A DNA stretch of 64,000 nucleotides, from contig CALKNI010000147.1 of assembly GCA_938091115.1 (NCBI GenBank), forward strand, positions 1 through 64,000. The letters run 5' to 3'. This document shows positions 8,372 through 17,249 of the stretch, one piece after another (within the stretch, counting starts at the first letter, position 1; every line of letters begins with the position of its first letter). The position numbers and the translations under genes were made by a program. The notes below the pieces were generated by a model, which saw nothing but the letters and a program-made list of their open reading frames with translations, ran no database searches and was not told the DNA's origin. Source of the stretch: an uncultured Pirellulaceae bacterium (GTDB lineage Bacteria > Planctomycetota > Planctomycetia > Pirellulales > Pirellulaceae).

Positions 8372-8971
8372 ATGGCCGAACTATCTGATTCAGTCTCAAA
8401 CATGATTGATCAACTCGCGCGGTTGCCGGGGATTGGCCGTAAGTCGGCCGAACGCCTGGCGTATCACATTTTGCGGGTTCCGGAATCGGAAGCCTTTGCT
8501 TTAGCCGATTCGATTCGTACGGTTCGCGAGAATGTCCGTTACTGTGGGATTTGCTTTAATCTGGCTGAGAGTGAGATGTGTAATATTTGCCGTGATCCGG
8601 CCCGCGATCAAAAATTAATTTGCGTCGTCCAGCAACCACGAGACTTGATGGCTCTGGAGCAGTCGGGGACTTATCGGGGACTGTATCATGTACTGCTTGG
8701 CCGTATTGCACCGCTAGAAAATATTGGCCCCGACCAACTAACGATCGATCAGTTAATGGGGCGGGTCTCCCAGGGTACTTTTGACGAAGTGATCATGGCG
8801 ACCAATCCGACGGTCGAAGGAGATGGCACAGCGCTTCATATTTCGAATTTACTTTCTGAATTCGACATTAGGCTGACAAGGCTTGCCCGCGGAATAACGA
8901 CCGGCAGTATTTTAGAATACACGAATAAAGAAATTTTGGCAGACGCCTTATCTGGGCGTCAGCCGTTATAG
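8372..8971 (+). CDS. recR: Recombination mediator protein RecR
   Basis: 199 aa, the usual length. The N-terminal helix-hairpin-helix (LARLPGIGRKSAERLAYH, residues 13-30) is followed by a zinc finger CGICFNLAESEMCNIC (about 56-71) and a Toprim domain with VVQQPRDLMALEQSG and TNPTVEGDGTA. RecR works with RecO (and RecF) to load RecA on gapped DNA. The start has an upstream GGAAGG about 20 nt away and is the only one that gives the complete HhH. It ends the SRP RNA-dnaX-ybaB-recR block; a terminator follows. Confidence 0.96.
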   Translation: MAELSDSVSNMIDQLARLPGIGRKSAERLAYHILRVPESEAFALADSIRTVRENVRYCGICFNLAESEMCNICRDPARDQKLICVVQQPRDLMALEQSGTYRGLYHVLLGRIAPLENIGPDQLTIDQLMGRVSQGTFDEVIMATNPTVEGDGTALHISNLLSEFDIRLTRLARGITTGSILEYTNKEILADALSGRQPL

Positions 8972-9033
8972 GGTGGCATTCTCTCAAGTGCAGCGCATTT
9001 TATAGATTTAGTTTTACCCGCTATTGCATAACA

Positions 9034-9062
9034 GGCTCGTTTAGGAGTGCGGACGAGCTTTT
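9034..9062 (+). terminator. Terminator after recR
   Basis: GCTCGT (9035-9040) pairs with ACGAGC (9053-9058), followed by TTTT. It would end the dnaX-recR transcript. The rest of the 366-bp gap to rpoN (8972-9337) shows no gene; the ORF track extension of rpoN to 9233 is not supported by the family. Confidence 0.55.
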
Positions 9063-9337
9063 ATCGAGCGGAGGGCGTCTTTCTTATAAAATGAATGGTT
9101 TTGCCGGTGGGGGATGCGCGAAAACGTTTTTTTTCGTGGGATCCTGCTTTCCGGGGTTTTTTGACGGTAAACTGGAGGGTCTGAGTCGGGGGGCTAAAAG
9201 CGTCCGCCTTTCGACCACTTTGATGGGGCATAATGGCGTTTCATCTGCACCGCTTTGAATACGTCTTAACGCGCGTCGGTAGATTCGGTAAAAGTAGGTC
9301 GAATGTTGACATCCGTTTGGTTCTTCAGAAAAGTTGT

Positions 9338-10843
9338 ATGAAAATATCGTTCGGTCAAAATCTATCGCAAAAGCAAACCCAAAAACTGGCTCCACGGATG
9401 ATCCAGTCGATGGAGATATTGCAGATGGCGCAAGCCGCGTTAGATGAAAAGATTGAACAGGAGTTAATTGAGAACCCAGCCCTCGAACGCACTGATGACT
9501 CGACGGCGGTCGAGGATCCATCCAAAAACACGTTGGATGTTGAAAAGGAAGCCAAGGATGTCGAACAGAAAGAATTGGTGGTCGATGAGGACAAAGGCGG
9601 CGAGGACGATTTCGAACGATTGTTGAATCTTGACAAGGAAATCCCTGACCACTTCGACGAAAGCACGCGGCCTTCTTCCAATCGAATTCAGGAGAGCGGA
9701 GATCGTCAGCATGATTTGATTGCGAACATCGTCGATCGGGGTGAGACGCTTCAAAATCATCTGAATTCGCAATTGCACGAGATGGACCTTGCCCCTGATT
9801 TACTCAAGATGTGCGAGCGGATAGTGTCCTCGCTTTCGGCCAAAGACGGTGGCTATTTGAAAGTCTCGCTCAATGATCTCTTGCCTCCTAATGCTGGTCC
9901 GGACGACCTTGAGTTGGCAGAAGAGGCATTGGCGCATGTGCAACAATTGGATCCAGCCGGTGTTGGGGCCAGAGACCTTTGCGAGTGTTTGTTGCTGCAG
10001 CTCTCGCCGGATATTACCAATCTGAAGAATGTTAGAACTCTAATCGTGAATCACCTTGAGGATTTGCAGCACAACCGCATGCCTCAAATCGAAAAAGCAA
10101 CTGGTTTGACGATCGAAGAGATAAAAGATGCGTGGAATGAATTAAAGAGACTTGACCCCAGGCCAGCGAGTCGCTTTGCTGATGATTTCGTGCCCACGGT
10201 AACGCCGGACATGTGGCTTGAGGTGGGTGAAAACGGCGAGTACATCGTCAAGATGGAAGAAGGGCCAACTCGCAATCTCTATATCAGTAATTATTACAAG
10301 CAGCGATTGTCTAATGGTCAGGCAACGTCGGAAGAAAAGGAATTTATCAAGCGGAAAGTGACGGCGGCGCATTGGTTGATTGAGTCAATTGAACAGCGTC
10401 GAAATACGTTAACCCGAGTTGCTCAAGAAATTGTAAATCATCAGAAGGCTTATTTTGATGACGGTCCTGAATTTTTGCGCCCCCTCAAGATGGAGCAAAT
10501 TGCTGAAAAAGTGGGCGTTGCAGTTACGACAGTCAGTCGTGCTGTGGATCAAAAGTGGATCGAGACTCATCGTGGTATCCTTCCGCTTCGAATGTTTTTT
10601 ATGGGCGGAACAACCACTGATGACGGTGAAGATGTCGCTTGGAACAAGGTCCGGATTGAGCTTCAGAAGTTGATCGACGGTGAGGATAAATCAAAGCCGT
10701 ACAGCGATGAAGAAATCATGCAGCTTTTGAAAAATCAGGGTTTCGCAGTCGCCCGACGAACAGTATCCAAATATCGGGAGAAGCTGTCGATTCCCAGTTC
10801 TCGTCAGCGGCGAGATTGGACCAAAAAGAATAAAGGGAAATAA
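9338..10843 (+). CDS. rpoN: RNA polymerase sigma-54 factor
   Basis: 501 aa from ATG 9338, chosen because the family starts with the glutamine/leucine-rich activator-binding region, here MKISFGQNLSQKQTQKLAP followed by QSMEILQMA. The ORF track start at 9233 adds 35 unrelated residues. Residues about 45-110 are acidic, typical of region II. The core-binding region contains LDPAGVGARDLCECLLLQL and LDPRPASRF. A helix-turn-helix (LKMEQIAEKVGVAVTTVSRAV, about residues 383-403) and the RpoN box (ARRTVSKYRE, close to the C-terminus) recognise -12 and -24 promoter elements. Directs transcription that needs AAA+ enhancer-binding activators. Alone in its transcription unit as far as visible. Confidence 0.96.
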   Translation: MKISFGQNLSQKQTQKLAPRMIQSMEILQMAQAALDEKIEQELIENPALERTDDSTAVEDPSKNTLDVEKEAKDVEQKELVVDEDKGGEDDFERLLNLDKEIPDHFDESTRPSSNRIQESGDRQHDLIANIVDRGETLQNHLNSQLHEMDLAPDLLKMCERIVSSLSAKDGGYLKVSLNDLLPPNAGPDDLELAEEALAHVQQLDPAGVGARDLCECLLLQLSPDITNLKNVRTLIVNHLEDLQHNRMPQIEKATGLTIEEIKDAWNELKRLDPRPASRFADDFVPTVTPDMWLEVGENGEYIVKMEEGPTRNLYISNYYKQRLSNGQATSEEKEFIKRKVTAAHWLIESIEQRRNTLTRVAQEIVNHQKAYFDDGPEFLRPLKMEQIAEKVGVAVTTVSRAVDQKWIETHRGILPLRMFFMGGTTTDDGEDVAWNKVRIELQKLIDGEDKSKPYSDEEIMQLLKNQGFAVARRTVSKYREKLSIPSSRQRRDWTKKNKGK

Positions 10844-11050
10844 TCTCGTCCCTAGTGTTTGTGTGGGTGCGTTCACACATCGACGCATCTGCCGTTTTTC
10901 GTGCCGCGAGGTTTTTAGTTATCCCAGTTTCCGGCCAAAGTTTTCGAAAAATTGATTGTAACTTGCTAATTGTTGGTTCCGAAGTGAGAATGGAAGGCAG
11001 ACCGGAATGGTCTTGATGCCTACACCAATCGAACATTTCGAAATTCTTGT

Positions 11051-12070
11051 ATGTCTTCTGATCGCAAATTTTCGGCCGCTGAAACTGATTCCATGGTTAG
11101 AGGAATTGGCGGAGTAAATAGCCCGCAAGCAAGCGATCAAAAGGGCGTCATCGACACAATGATGCTGGTGAAGACCCCAGAAAACATCTCGTTTCAATAT
11201 GAGATATCAGGGCCTTTCTATCGCTTTATTGCTTATCTTGCGGATCTGGTTTTCGCATTTGGTGGCTATGTTGCTGTGGTTGGGTTGCTTTACTTCTTTC
11301 TTGTCATGCTTGTTTTGTTAATTGGGAACTCGCTCGGCAATATACCAGGGCTTTCAAATTTGTTTGCTGGCGTTGTTTTTGGATTGGTGTTCGTCGGTTT
11401 CTTTGTGGTCTATTGGTTCTACGGGGCCTATATGGAAACTCGATTTAATGGCCAGACCTTAGGGAAACGTATGTGTGGGATTCGGGTGATTTCAGTTGAT
11501 GGTCATGCGATTGACGGGGTTCAGGCAACCTTACGGAACTTTTTTCGTTTTTTGGACATCATGCCAATCGTTCCATTGCAAATGCTCCTCGGCTTGGAGG
11601 CGCAAGTGCTATTCGCGATTCCAACCTTTCTGATTGGCCTCGTCGTGATGTCGCTAAGCCGCAAGTTTCAACGGGTCGGAGATTTGGTTGCGGGTACCGT
11701 TGTCATTTTTGAGGAAAAAAAATATCGTCCGGATCTCATCGAATTCGAAGATGAGCGTGTGCCAAAATTGGCGGAGTTAATCCCGGCGGACTTTGTGGCG
11801 TCACGAGGGTTAACACAGGTTGTTGCCGAATTTGCAGAAAATCGAAAGTATCTTGCGCCGCAACGTTCAGCGGATATCGCGAAACACCTTGCGGATCCAT
11901 TAATGGACAGATTTGGAATACTTGGAAACACTGATCCCGATTTGTTTATGTGTTCCTTATATCATCGGTTGTTTGTGACGCAGGAGGGTGGCGAGTCTCA
12001 GTTGGGGGCAGGAAAAAAGTCTGTTGGGTTGGGGGAGCTAATTTCGGGCGAGCGGAGGAGTGAGCAATGA
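11051..12070 (+). CDS. RDD family membrane protein
   Basis: 339 aa. The RDD fold is visible: YRFIAYLADLVFAFGG (residues about 57-72, with Arg and Asp of the RDD signature), several hydrophobic segments up to about residue 125, GQTLGKRMCGIRVISVDG, and a final RVGDLVAGTVVIFEE. The C-terminal 120 residues are soluble and charged. RDD proteins are poorly characterised membrane proteins. First gene of a seven-gene plus-strand run (RDD, SpoIIM-like, unknown, DUF4129, DUF4350, MoxR, DUF58). Its stop overlaps the start of the next gene (ATGA-type overlap), so they are likely cotranscribed. The 207-bp gap before it has no clear signal. Confidence 0.85.
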   Translation: MSSDRKFSAAETDSMVRGIGGVNSPQASDQKGVIDTMMLVKTPENISFQYEISGPFYRFIAYLADLVFAFGGYVAVVGLLYFFLVMLVLLIGNSLGNIPGLSNLFAGVVFGLVFVGFFVVYWFYGAYMETRFNGQTLGKRMCGIRVISVDGHAIDGVQATLRNFFRFLDIMPIVPLQMLLGLEAQVLFAIPTFLIGLVVMSLSRKFQRVGDLVAGTVVIFEEKKYRPDLIEFEDERVPKLAELIPADFVASRGLTQVVAEFAENRKYLAPQRSADIAKHLADPLMDRFGILGNTDPDLFMCSLYHRLFVTQEGGESQLGAGKKSVGLGELISGERRSEQ

Positions 12071-13062
12071 AAGTAGCGGAACTTATTAAACTGCGTTCCC
12101 CTTTTTGGGAGGAACTCGAAGACTTATCGATTCAAATGGGCGGGCGGTTGAAAAAAGCTGATCCCGAGCGTGTCAGTCGATTTGCGACCTTGTACCGCGC
12201 TGCCTGTGCGGATTTAGCTTTGGCTGAGTCGTATCAGCTTCCCCCTCAAACAGTGGAGTACCTCCATCGGCTTGTGGGAAGAGCTCACAATCAATTGTAT
12301 CGCAGTCAAAATTATCAATTCAAAAGCTGGAGAAAGCGTATTTTTAGCGATACGCCACGTTTGATATTCAATGACCCGTGTATCCATATCGCGACAGTCA
12401 TATTTTGGGGATTATTCTTGATTGCTGCTTTCTTGTCTTATGACACGGCAGTGTGGCCAGGGTTTTCTGAAGCTGTGGTGGGTGTGGATGGCCTTGACCG
12501 GTTGCGTGAAAATTACAATGGGTTTGGTGATAGCGGTATCGGTAGCGGAGCATTCATGATGGGATACTACATCCAAAACAATGCTACGATTGGATTGCAG
12601 TGTTTTGTAATGATGTTGTTGGTGATTCCTGGGGTTGTCGTACTCTCTTACAACGCGATTTATCTTGGTGCTGTTTTTGGGTTTATGTTTCGACATGACT
12701 CCGGATCGGCGAGCGAAAATTTTCAAAACTTTGTAACCGCACACGGTCCGTTTGAGTTGACTGCGATTATTTTGGCAGCTGGTGCGGGGCTGAAAATTGG
12801 CCTTAGTTGGATGATGTCCGATGGCCTCAATCGGAAAGATTCGCTATTAAAAACAGCCCGAGAATCATTGCCAATTGTCATGTGTGCAGTCGTGTTGTTT
12901 ATCCTAGCAGCGGTGATTGAGGGCTTTATTTCACCGGTTGGTGGTTTTCCATGGTGGGGCAAAGGGACCGTAGCGGTTGGATCAAGCTGTTTATTGATGA
13001 TTTATTTTGTGGTGTTGGGGTATCCTGCGGCGTGGCCTGGAGGTGAAGAAGATGGATTTTAG
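12067..13062 (+). CDS. SpoIIM/DUF95-like integral membrane protein
   Basis: 331 aa. About 100 soluble helical residues precede multiple membrane segments (AFLSYDTAVWP, LQCFVMMLLVIPGVVVLSYN, and others). The family motif region AHGPFELTAIILAAGAGLKIG near residues 229-249 matches the stage II sporulation protein M (DUF95) family. Planctomycetes do not form spores, so the role is unknown here; in many bacteria this family is found next to RDD, MoxR and DUF58 genes. It overlaps the upstream gene by 4 bp and the downstream one by 11 bp, implying translational coupling. Confidence 0.8.
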   Translation: MKVAELIKLRSPFWEELEDLSIQMGGRLKKADPERVSRFATLYRAACADLALAESYQLPPQTVEYLHRLVGRAHNQLYRSQNYQFKSWRKRIFSDTPRLIFNDPCIHIATVIFWGLFLIAAFLSYDTAVWPGFSEAVVGVDGLDRLRENYNGFGDSGIGSGAFMMGYYIQNNATIGLQCFVMMLLVIPGVVVLSYNAIYLGAVFGFMFRHDSGSASENFQNFVTAHGPFELTAIILAAGAGLKIGLSWMMSDGLNRKDSLLKTARESLPIVMCAVVLFILAAVIEGFISPVGGFPWWGKGTVAVGSSCLLMIYFVVLGYPAAWPGGEEDGF

Positions 13063-13948
13063 CAAGACCTTTATCTCCATTCGCACCCGTAGTGCATTTC
13101 AGATTTACGACCTAGCTGTTTTGGTATGTGTGGAATATTTCAAGCCATTGGTTGGGTTGTTAGCCATTGGCGCGTTCCCATTTGTTTTGCTCGACTGCTG
13201 GCTCATCGGCTGGCTTGCGACGGACTACCAAAATTTTAGATATTTTTACTGGGTGATGTTTTTGTTAGTCGTAAGCCAGGCTCAAATTGCAACGACATTC
13301 ATGACTCATTATTTAGGGCAAGCGATGTTTTTTGGCCGCCCAAAGATTTCAACTACAATCAAAGACGTGCTGCGGATCGGGTTCTATTTTCATTGGCTCC
13401 ATGGAGGCGTGCGGATGGTATTGCCGGTTTTAATTTGTTGTTTTTTTCTATCCCAATCGATGGAGTTGGGGTCCGAGGAGCAGTACTTTTACTTGTTCTT
13501 TTTTCTTCCGGCTTTAGTGCTGTTGGGTTTGGCCTTTCGGATGTTTCGACCATTCGTAAGCGAAATTTTGCTGCTTGAGAAAACTCCGCTAAGATCAAAA
13601 GACGAAAATGTTGTTTGTTTCAATCGCCGTTCGAAGTCGCTTCATTACAGGCGAGGTGCTGGCGATGGTTTTATAGGGCAGGGCTTGTCTAGTTTTCTGT
13701 TGGGGCTTTTCTTAGTTCTGGCAATTGATGCCGGTCTACTGCAACTAGATAAGATCTTGAATATTCAGGCGAATTCTGAATGGAGCTATGCCTCTGGGTA
13801 CTGGCTCGTTGCTCTTTGGCTGAGCGTTGGGTTTCTGTGTGTTGCTCGATTTTTGTTTTATATCGACACGCGTATTCGGCAGGAGGGCTGGGGAGTCGAA
13901 TTGCGAATGAGATCGGAGAGTCGGCGAATTAAAGAGTTGGTGATCTGA
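13052..13948 (+). CDS. Uncharacterised multi-pass membrane protein
   Basis: 298 aa from ATG 13052; the ORF track start at 13007 lies deep inside the previous gene. GGAGGTGAAG lies just ahead of ATG 13052, a strong ribosome-binding site. I do not recognise a family. There are about five hydrophobic segments (LLAIGAFPFVLLDCWLIGWL; YFYWVMFLLVV; MVLPVLICCFFL; FFFLPALVLLGLAF; FLLGLFLVLAIDAG) and a basic loop in between. The C-terminus is charged. Position between the SpoIIM-like and DUF4129 genes suggests it is part of the same membrane assembly. Confidence 0.75.
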   Translation: MDFSKTFISIRTRSAFQIYDLAVLVCVEYFKPLVGLLAIGAFPFVLLDCWLIGWLATDYQNFRYFYWVMFLLVVSQAQIATTFMTHYLGQAMFFGRPKISTTIKDVLRIGFYFHWLHGGVRMVLPVLICCFFLSQSMELGSEEQYFYLFFFLPALVLLGLAFRMFRPFVSEILLLEKTPLRSKDENVVCFNRRSKSLHYRRGAGDGFIGQGLSSFLLGLFLVLAIDAGLLQLDKILNIQANSEWSYASGYWLVALWLSVGFLCVARFLFYIDTRIRQEGWGVELRMRSESRRIKELVI

Positions 13949-13963
13949 GAGTAAAGCATTTTA

Positions 13964-14800
13964 ATGATGATGTTGTTACAAAAATACGATTTCGTGCCAT
14001 TGGAATGGGTTGTCCTTGCGATCAGGGGTCGATTTTTGTTCCTGGCGTTTTGTGTTGGCTGCTGTTTTTGTTTTGGCTTGAGTGGCGTTCTGTGTGCTCA
14101 AGGCAATTCAAAATTGTCCCCTTATGATGCGGTGTGGTTGGATGCAGAGGCTGGAGAGGTTTTGCCAATATATTTTGGTGACCGCCCGTCGGCACGGTCT
14201 GTGTCAAGAGCGGAGATCCCAAAAGCTACAGTGCCGGCTCAGAGGAGCGCGCCGTTTGGGAATTGGACTTGGGATTGGATATGGAATCTAGATTTCTTTA
14301 AATTTGTTTTTTACATCTTTCTTGCATTGGCTATCGGCTTAGGGGGTTACCTCGGTTATCGCTATATCTATCGGTGGCGAAAGCTGAATTCAGAAGGCGA
14401 GTATGACGAGAGGCTGGCAACGAGAACGGTCGAGCAGAGCATGCGGGAATTGTCATTTAACGTGGACTTTTCCGGAGGGGATTTTTGTGCCGAGGCTGAG
14501 AAAGCCTATCGGAGCGGGGATTTAAGAAATGCAATTATTTATTTGTTTAGCTACGTTTTGGTTTCCCTCGATCAGAAAGGGCATATTCGGTTGCGCAAGG
14601 GAAAGACCAACAGAGAGTACCTACGGGAAATTCGAGGACAAAGTGGGTTGGCAAAATTCTATCAACGAGTGATGGTTCCATTTGAGGAGACCTTCTTTGG
14701 AGATTATCAACTTGAGCAAAAGGAATTTGAAAGTTGTTGGAGCCAACTGGGGCAATTTCAAAAAGACGTCGTTCAAACATCACGGGTGACGCATGGATGA
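13964..14800 (+). CDS. DUF4129 domain membrane protein
   Basis: 278 aa. N-terminal hydrophobic segment (about 23-45, probably signal or anchor), a second membrane segment at about 108-127 (FFKFVFYIFLALAIGLGGYLG), then a soluble domain. The C-terminal 100 residues resemble DUF4129: AYRSGDLRNAIIYLFSYVL, KGKTNREYLREIRG and PFEETFFGDYQL. These domains are usually found in genes beside MoxR/DUF58 operons. It overlaps the next gene by 8 bp (GCATGGATGA). Function unknown. Confidence 0.75.
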   Translation: MMMLLQKYDFVPLEWVVLAIRGRFLFLAFCVGCCFCFGLSGVLCAQGNSKLSPYDAVWLDAEAGEVLPIYFGDRPSARSVSRAEIPKATVPAQRSAPFGNWTWDWIWNLDFFKFVFYIFLALAIGLGGYLGYRYIYRWRKLNSEGEYDERLATRTVEQSMRELSFNVDFSGGDFCAEAEKAYRSGDLRNAIIYLFSYVLVSLDQKGHIRLRKGKTNREYLREIRGQSGLAKFYQRVMVPFEETFFGDYQLEQKEFESCWSQLGQFQKDVVQTSRVTHG

Positions 14801-15953
14801 ATTTATTAAGAGGGTTCGGCCAGGTATATTAATTGTCCTTTTTTTCGCCGTAATGTTCGTGTTGGGCTGCGAGCAATCAAACTCACTCAACACGGAATAT
14901 GGAACGATTCTTGGACCTCGAGGCTCTGACAGCCTAAACGGCACCAAATATTTTTCGGAGTTGTTCGAAGCCCAGGGCGCGACGGTTAATCGAAGTTCAG
15001 TTATCGATCCCAAGCTTGATCAGTATAACACGCTGGTTTGGTTTCCGGATGATGATTCTCCACCCTCGGATGTAGCGGTTCTCCGCCTCAATGAATGGCT
15101 TGAAAGTGGGTACAGGAGGACATTGATTTATGTTGCTGGGGGAAACAGAACGACGGAGGACTATCTAAGAGCAGCGATTGAAAAAATTTCTGCGGATCAA
15201 AAGGAAGAGTATTTGCGAAGAATTTCGGAAGAAATGATTAGGGATCAGAAATTCAGGGCCAGAGATAGGCAGACTTTCTTAAAACCAATTGAGTGCGACC
15301 ACTGGTATGAGGTGACTGAGAGGCGGGTAGGTAAGAAGAAGGCTGTTTCTGGTAAGTTGTTGCCAAGTGGCAAAACTTATCCAGACATGGAACTTGATTT
15401 TGCTTATGAAGTGCAACCTCTCAAGGAATGGGACCCCGAGGTTCTTCTTCAGGCGGCTGATGAGGCGTTTGTTTATAAATTGAGTAATCGAGCTGCTCGG
15501 GAAAATCAAAGTGAGTTGATTCTGGTAAGCCAAGGAGCCATTTTGTTAAATTATTCTTTGGTTGATGAAGATAAACAAGCTTTAGCTTCGGCGCTGGTCA
15601 GGCGTTGTGAAACTAGTCGGGGAGTGTTGTTCTTGGAGAGTGGTTCTGACGGAATCGAAGTGCGAGAATCCGTAGTCTCAAACCACAGCAGTTGGAGTTG
15701 GATCGCCCAGCCCCCACTGTGTTATATCGTGCCACACGTTTTGTTTCTCGGGGTCTTGTTTTGTTTCGCTTATTTTCCAATTTTTGGAAGACCGAAGCGA
15801 GTGAAGCTAAGAAATACTTCGACTTTCAGGAGTCATATCAACGCGACAGCGGAGTTGTTGTCGCGAAGTAATCAGCCGAACCGAGCAGTTAATACTATTA
15901 GGGATTACCAACGGGCGGTTGCCAGTGATGCAAATCGAAACAAGACCGATTGA
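14793..15953 (+). CDS. DUF4350 domain lipoprotein-like membrane protein
   Basis: 386 aa. Basic N-terminus and hydrophobic core end in a lipobox-like FVLG-Cys26, so it may be lipid-modified. A domain follows that resembles DUF4350 (GPRGSDSLNGTKYFSELFEAQ; DDDSPPSDVAVLRLNEWL; RTLIYVAGGN), a Rossmann-like domain found beside MoxR genes. Near the C-terminus is a membrane segment (CYIVPHVLFLGVLFCFAYFPIF) followed by basic residues. Function unknown; presence in the MoxR/DUF58 operon links it to that system. Confidence 0.75.
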   Translation: MDEFIKRVRPGILIVLFFAVMFVLGCEQSNSLNTEYGTILGPRGSDSLNGTKYFSELFEAQGATVNRSSVIDPKLDQYNTLVWFPDDDSPPSDVAVLRLNEWLESGYRRTLIYVAGGNRTTEDYLRAAIEKISADQKEEYLRRISEEMIRDQKFRARDRQTFLKPIECDHWYEVTERRVGKKKAVSGKLLPSGKTYPDMELDFAYEVQPLKEWDPEVLLQAADEAFVYKLSNRAARENQSELILVSQGAILLNYSLVDEDKQALASALVRRCETSRGVLFLESGSDGIEVRESVVSNHSSWSWIAQPPLCYIVPHVLFLGVLFCFAYFPIFGRPKRVKLRNTSTFRSHINATAELLSRSNQPNRAVNTIRDYQRAVASDANRNKTD

Positions 15954-15991
15954 GCATCGTTCGTAAGCCGTGATCAAGTAAAGAAATAAAT

Positions 15992-17200
15992 ATGAGTACA
16001 TCAAATGAACCAGATGGGGCACTCGTCAAATTCCGATGCGGAAAGTGCGATAAAGTCCTTAAAGTCAAGATGGAGTCGAGCGGCGGTAAGGCCAAGTGCC
16101 CCAGTTGCGGTGAAATTATTCAAGTGCCGGACGCTCCATCTATGGACGCAGCGTCGGGCCGCGTACAGGTTGTTGAATCGGCGTCAGTTGTGTCACCGCC
16201 CGATCCAATGAAAAAGGGAGTCTCCTTAAAGAACGAGAAGGGTGGTACTTTGGCTCAGGGGCTCTATCGTCGAATTACTACGGAAATTGAGAAGGTTTTT
16301 ATTGGTCAGGACGAACTGGTGCAGGGAGCGTTAGTAGCCCTGTTTTCAAATGGCCACGTTTTGATTGAAAGTGTACCGGGGCTCGGCAAGACGTTGTTTG
16401 TAAGAACGCTTGGTAAAGTGTTGGGGTGTGATTTTGGACGCATTCAATTCACTGCTGATTTGATGCCCTCAGATATTACGGGCGCCCCTGTGTTTAATAT
16501 GAAATCGCAGGAATTTGAATTTCGACCCGGGCCTGTTTTTACACAACTACTTCTAGCGGATGAGATCAATCGCTCGCCCGCCAAGACGCACGCGGCACTT
16601 TTGGAAATTATGCAAGAGCGACGGGTGACAGTTGATGGCAACACCTACTCATTGGAGTTGCCGTTTCTTGTAGTTGCGACCCAGAATCCAATTGAATCTG
16701 AAGGAACCTACAATTTGCCTGAAGCACAACTCGACCGTTTCATGTTTAAGCTCTCCGCCACGTATCCAAGCGAAGAGCAAGAGGCTGAAATCCTTACTCG
16801 GCATGGCGGACAGGAAGATCTGACTCGGCAGTTGGCTGAAAACATTAATCAGGTGACGTCCCCCGAAGAAATCTTAAGTTTGACCGATGAAAGCGGAACT
16901 GTGCGGGTAGATAAATTGTTGGTGGATTATATCAATAAGATTGTTCGGTTGACGAGAACTTGGCCGCAATTTTATTTAGGTGCCTCACCGAGAGCGGGGA
17001 TCAGTTTGATGCAGGGTGCACGAACCCTTGCCCTGTTTCGCGGTCGTGACTATGCCGTGCCTGATGATGTGATCGAAATTGCATTACCGGTTCTCCGTCA
17101 CCGAGTTCAATTGACGGCAGAGGCGGAAGTGGAAGGGCAGAGTGTTGACCAACTTCTGAGTGATTTGATCCGCACAATCGAAGTGCCCCGGCTTAAATAG
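15992..17200 (+). CDS. MoxR-family AAA+ ATPase with N-terminal zinc ribbon
   Basis: 402 aa. Residues 14-45 form a zinc ribbon (FRCGKCDKVLKV ... KCPSCGEIIQVP), seen in planctomycete MoxR proteins. The ATPase core has Walker A ESVPGLGKTLFVRTLG (about 129-144), LLADEINRSPAKT (Walker B), VVATQNPIESEGTYNLPEAQLDRF (sensor 1 and beyond) and GASPRAGISLMQ (sensor 2). MoxR ATPases act as chaperones that help assemble or activate partner complexes, usually via a von Willebrand-type or DUF58 protein. The DUF58 gene follows 49 bp downstream, so the pair should work together. Confidence 0.9.
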   Translation: MSTSNEPDGALVKFRCGKCDKVLKVKMESSGGKAKCPSCGEIIQVPDAPSMDAASGRVQVVESASVVSPPDPMKKGVSLKNEKGGTLAQGLYRRITTEIEKVFIGQDELVQGALVALFSNGHVLIESVPGLGKTLFVRTLGKVLGCDFGRIQFTADLMPSDITGAPVFNMKSQEFEFRPGPVFTQLLLADEINRSPAKTHAALLEIMQERRVTVDGNTYSLELPFLVVATQNPIESEGTYNLPEAQLDRFMFKLSATYPSEEQEAEILTRHGGQEDLTRQLAENINQVTSPEEILSLTDESGTVRVDKLLVDYINKIVRLTRTWPQFYLGASPRAGISLMQGARTLALFRGRDYAVPDDVIEIALPVLRHRVQLTAEAEVEGQSVDQLLSDLIRTIEVPRLK

Positions 17201-17249
17201 ATCTATCAATGCTCGGCGATGGGGTCGCCTCCGAAGGTAAGTAAAGCCT

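Noticed and set aside
9233-9337. N-terminal extension of rpoN
   Set aside because: Does not match the family; the proper start is ATG 9338.
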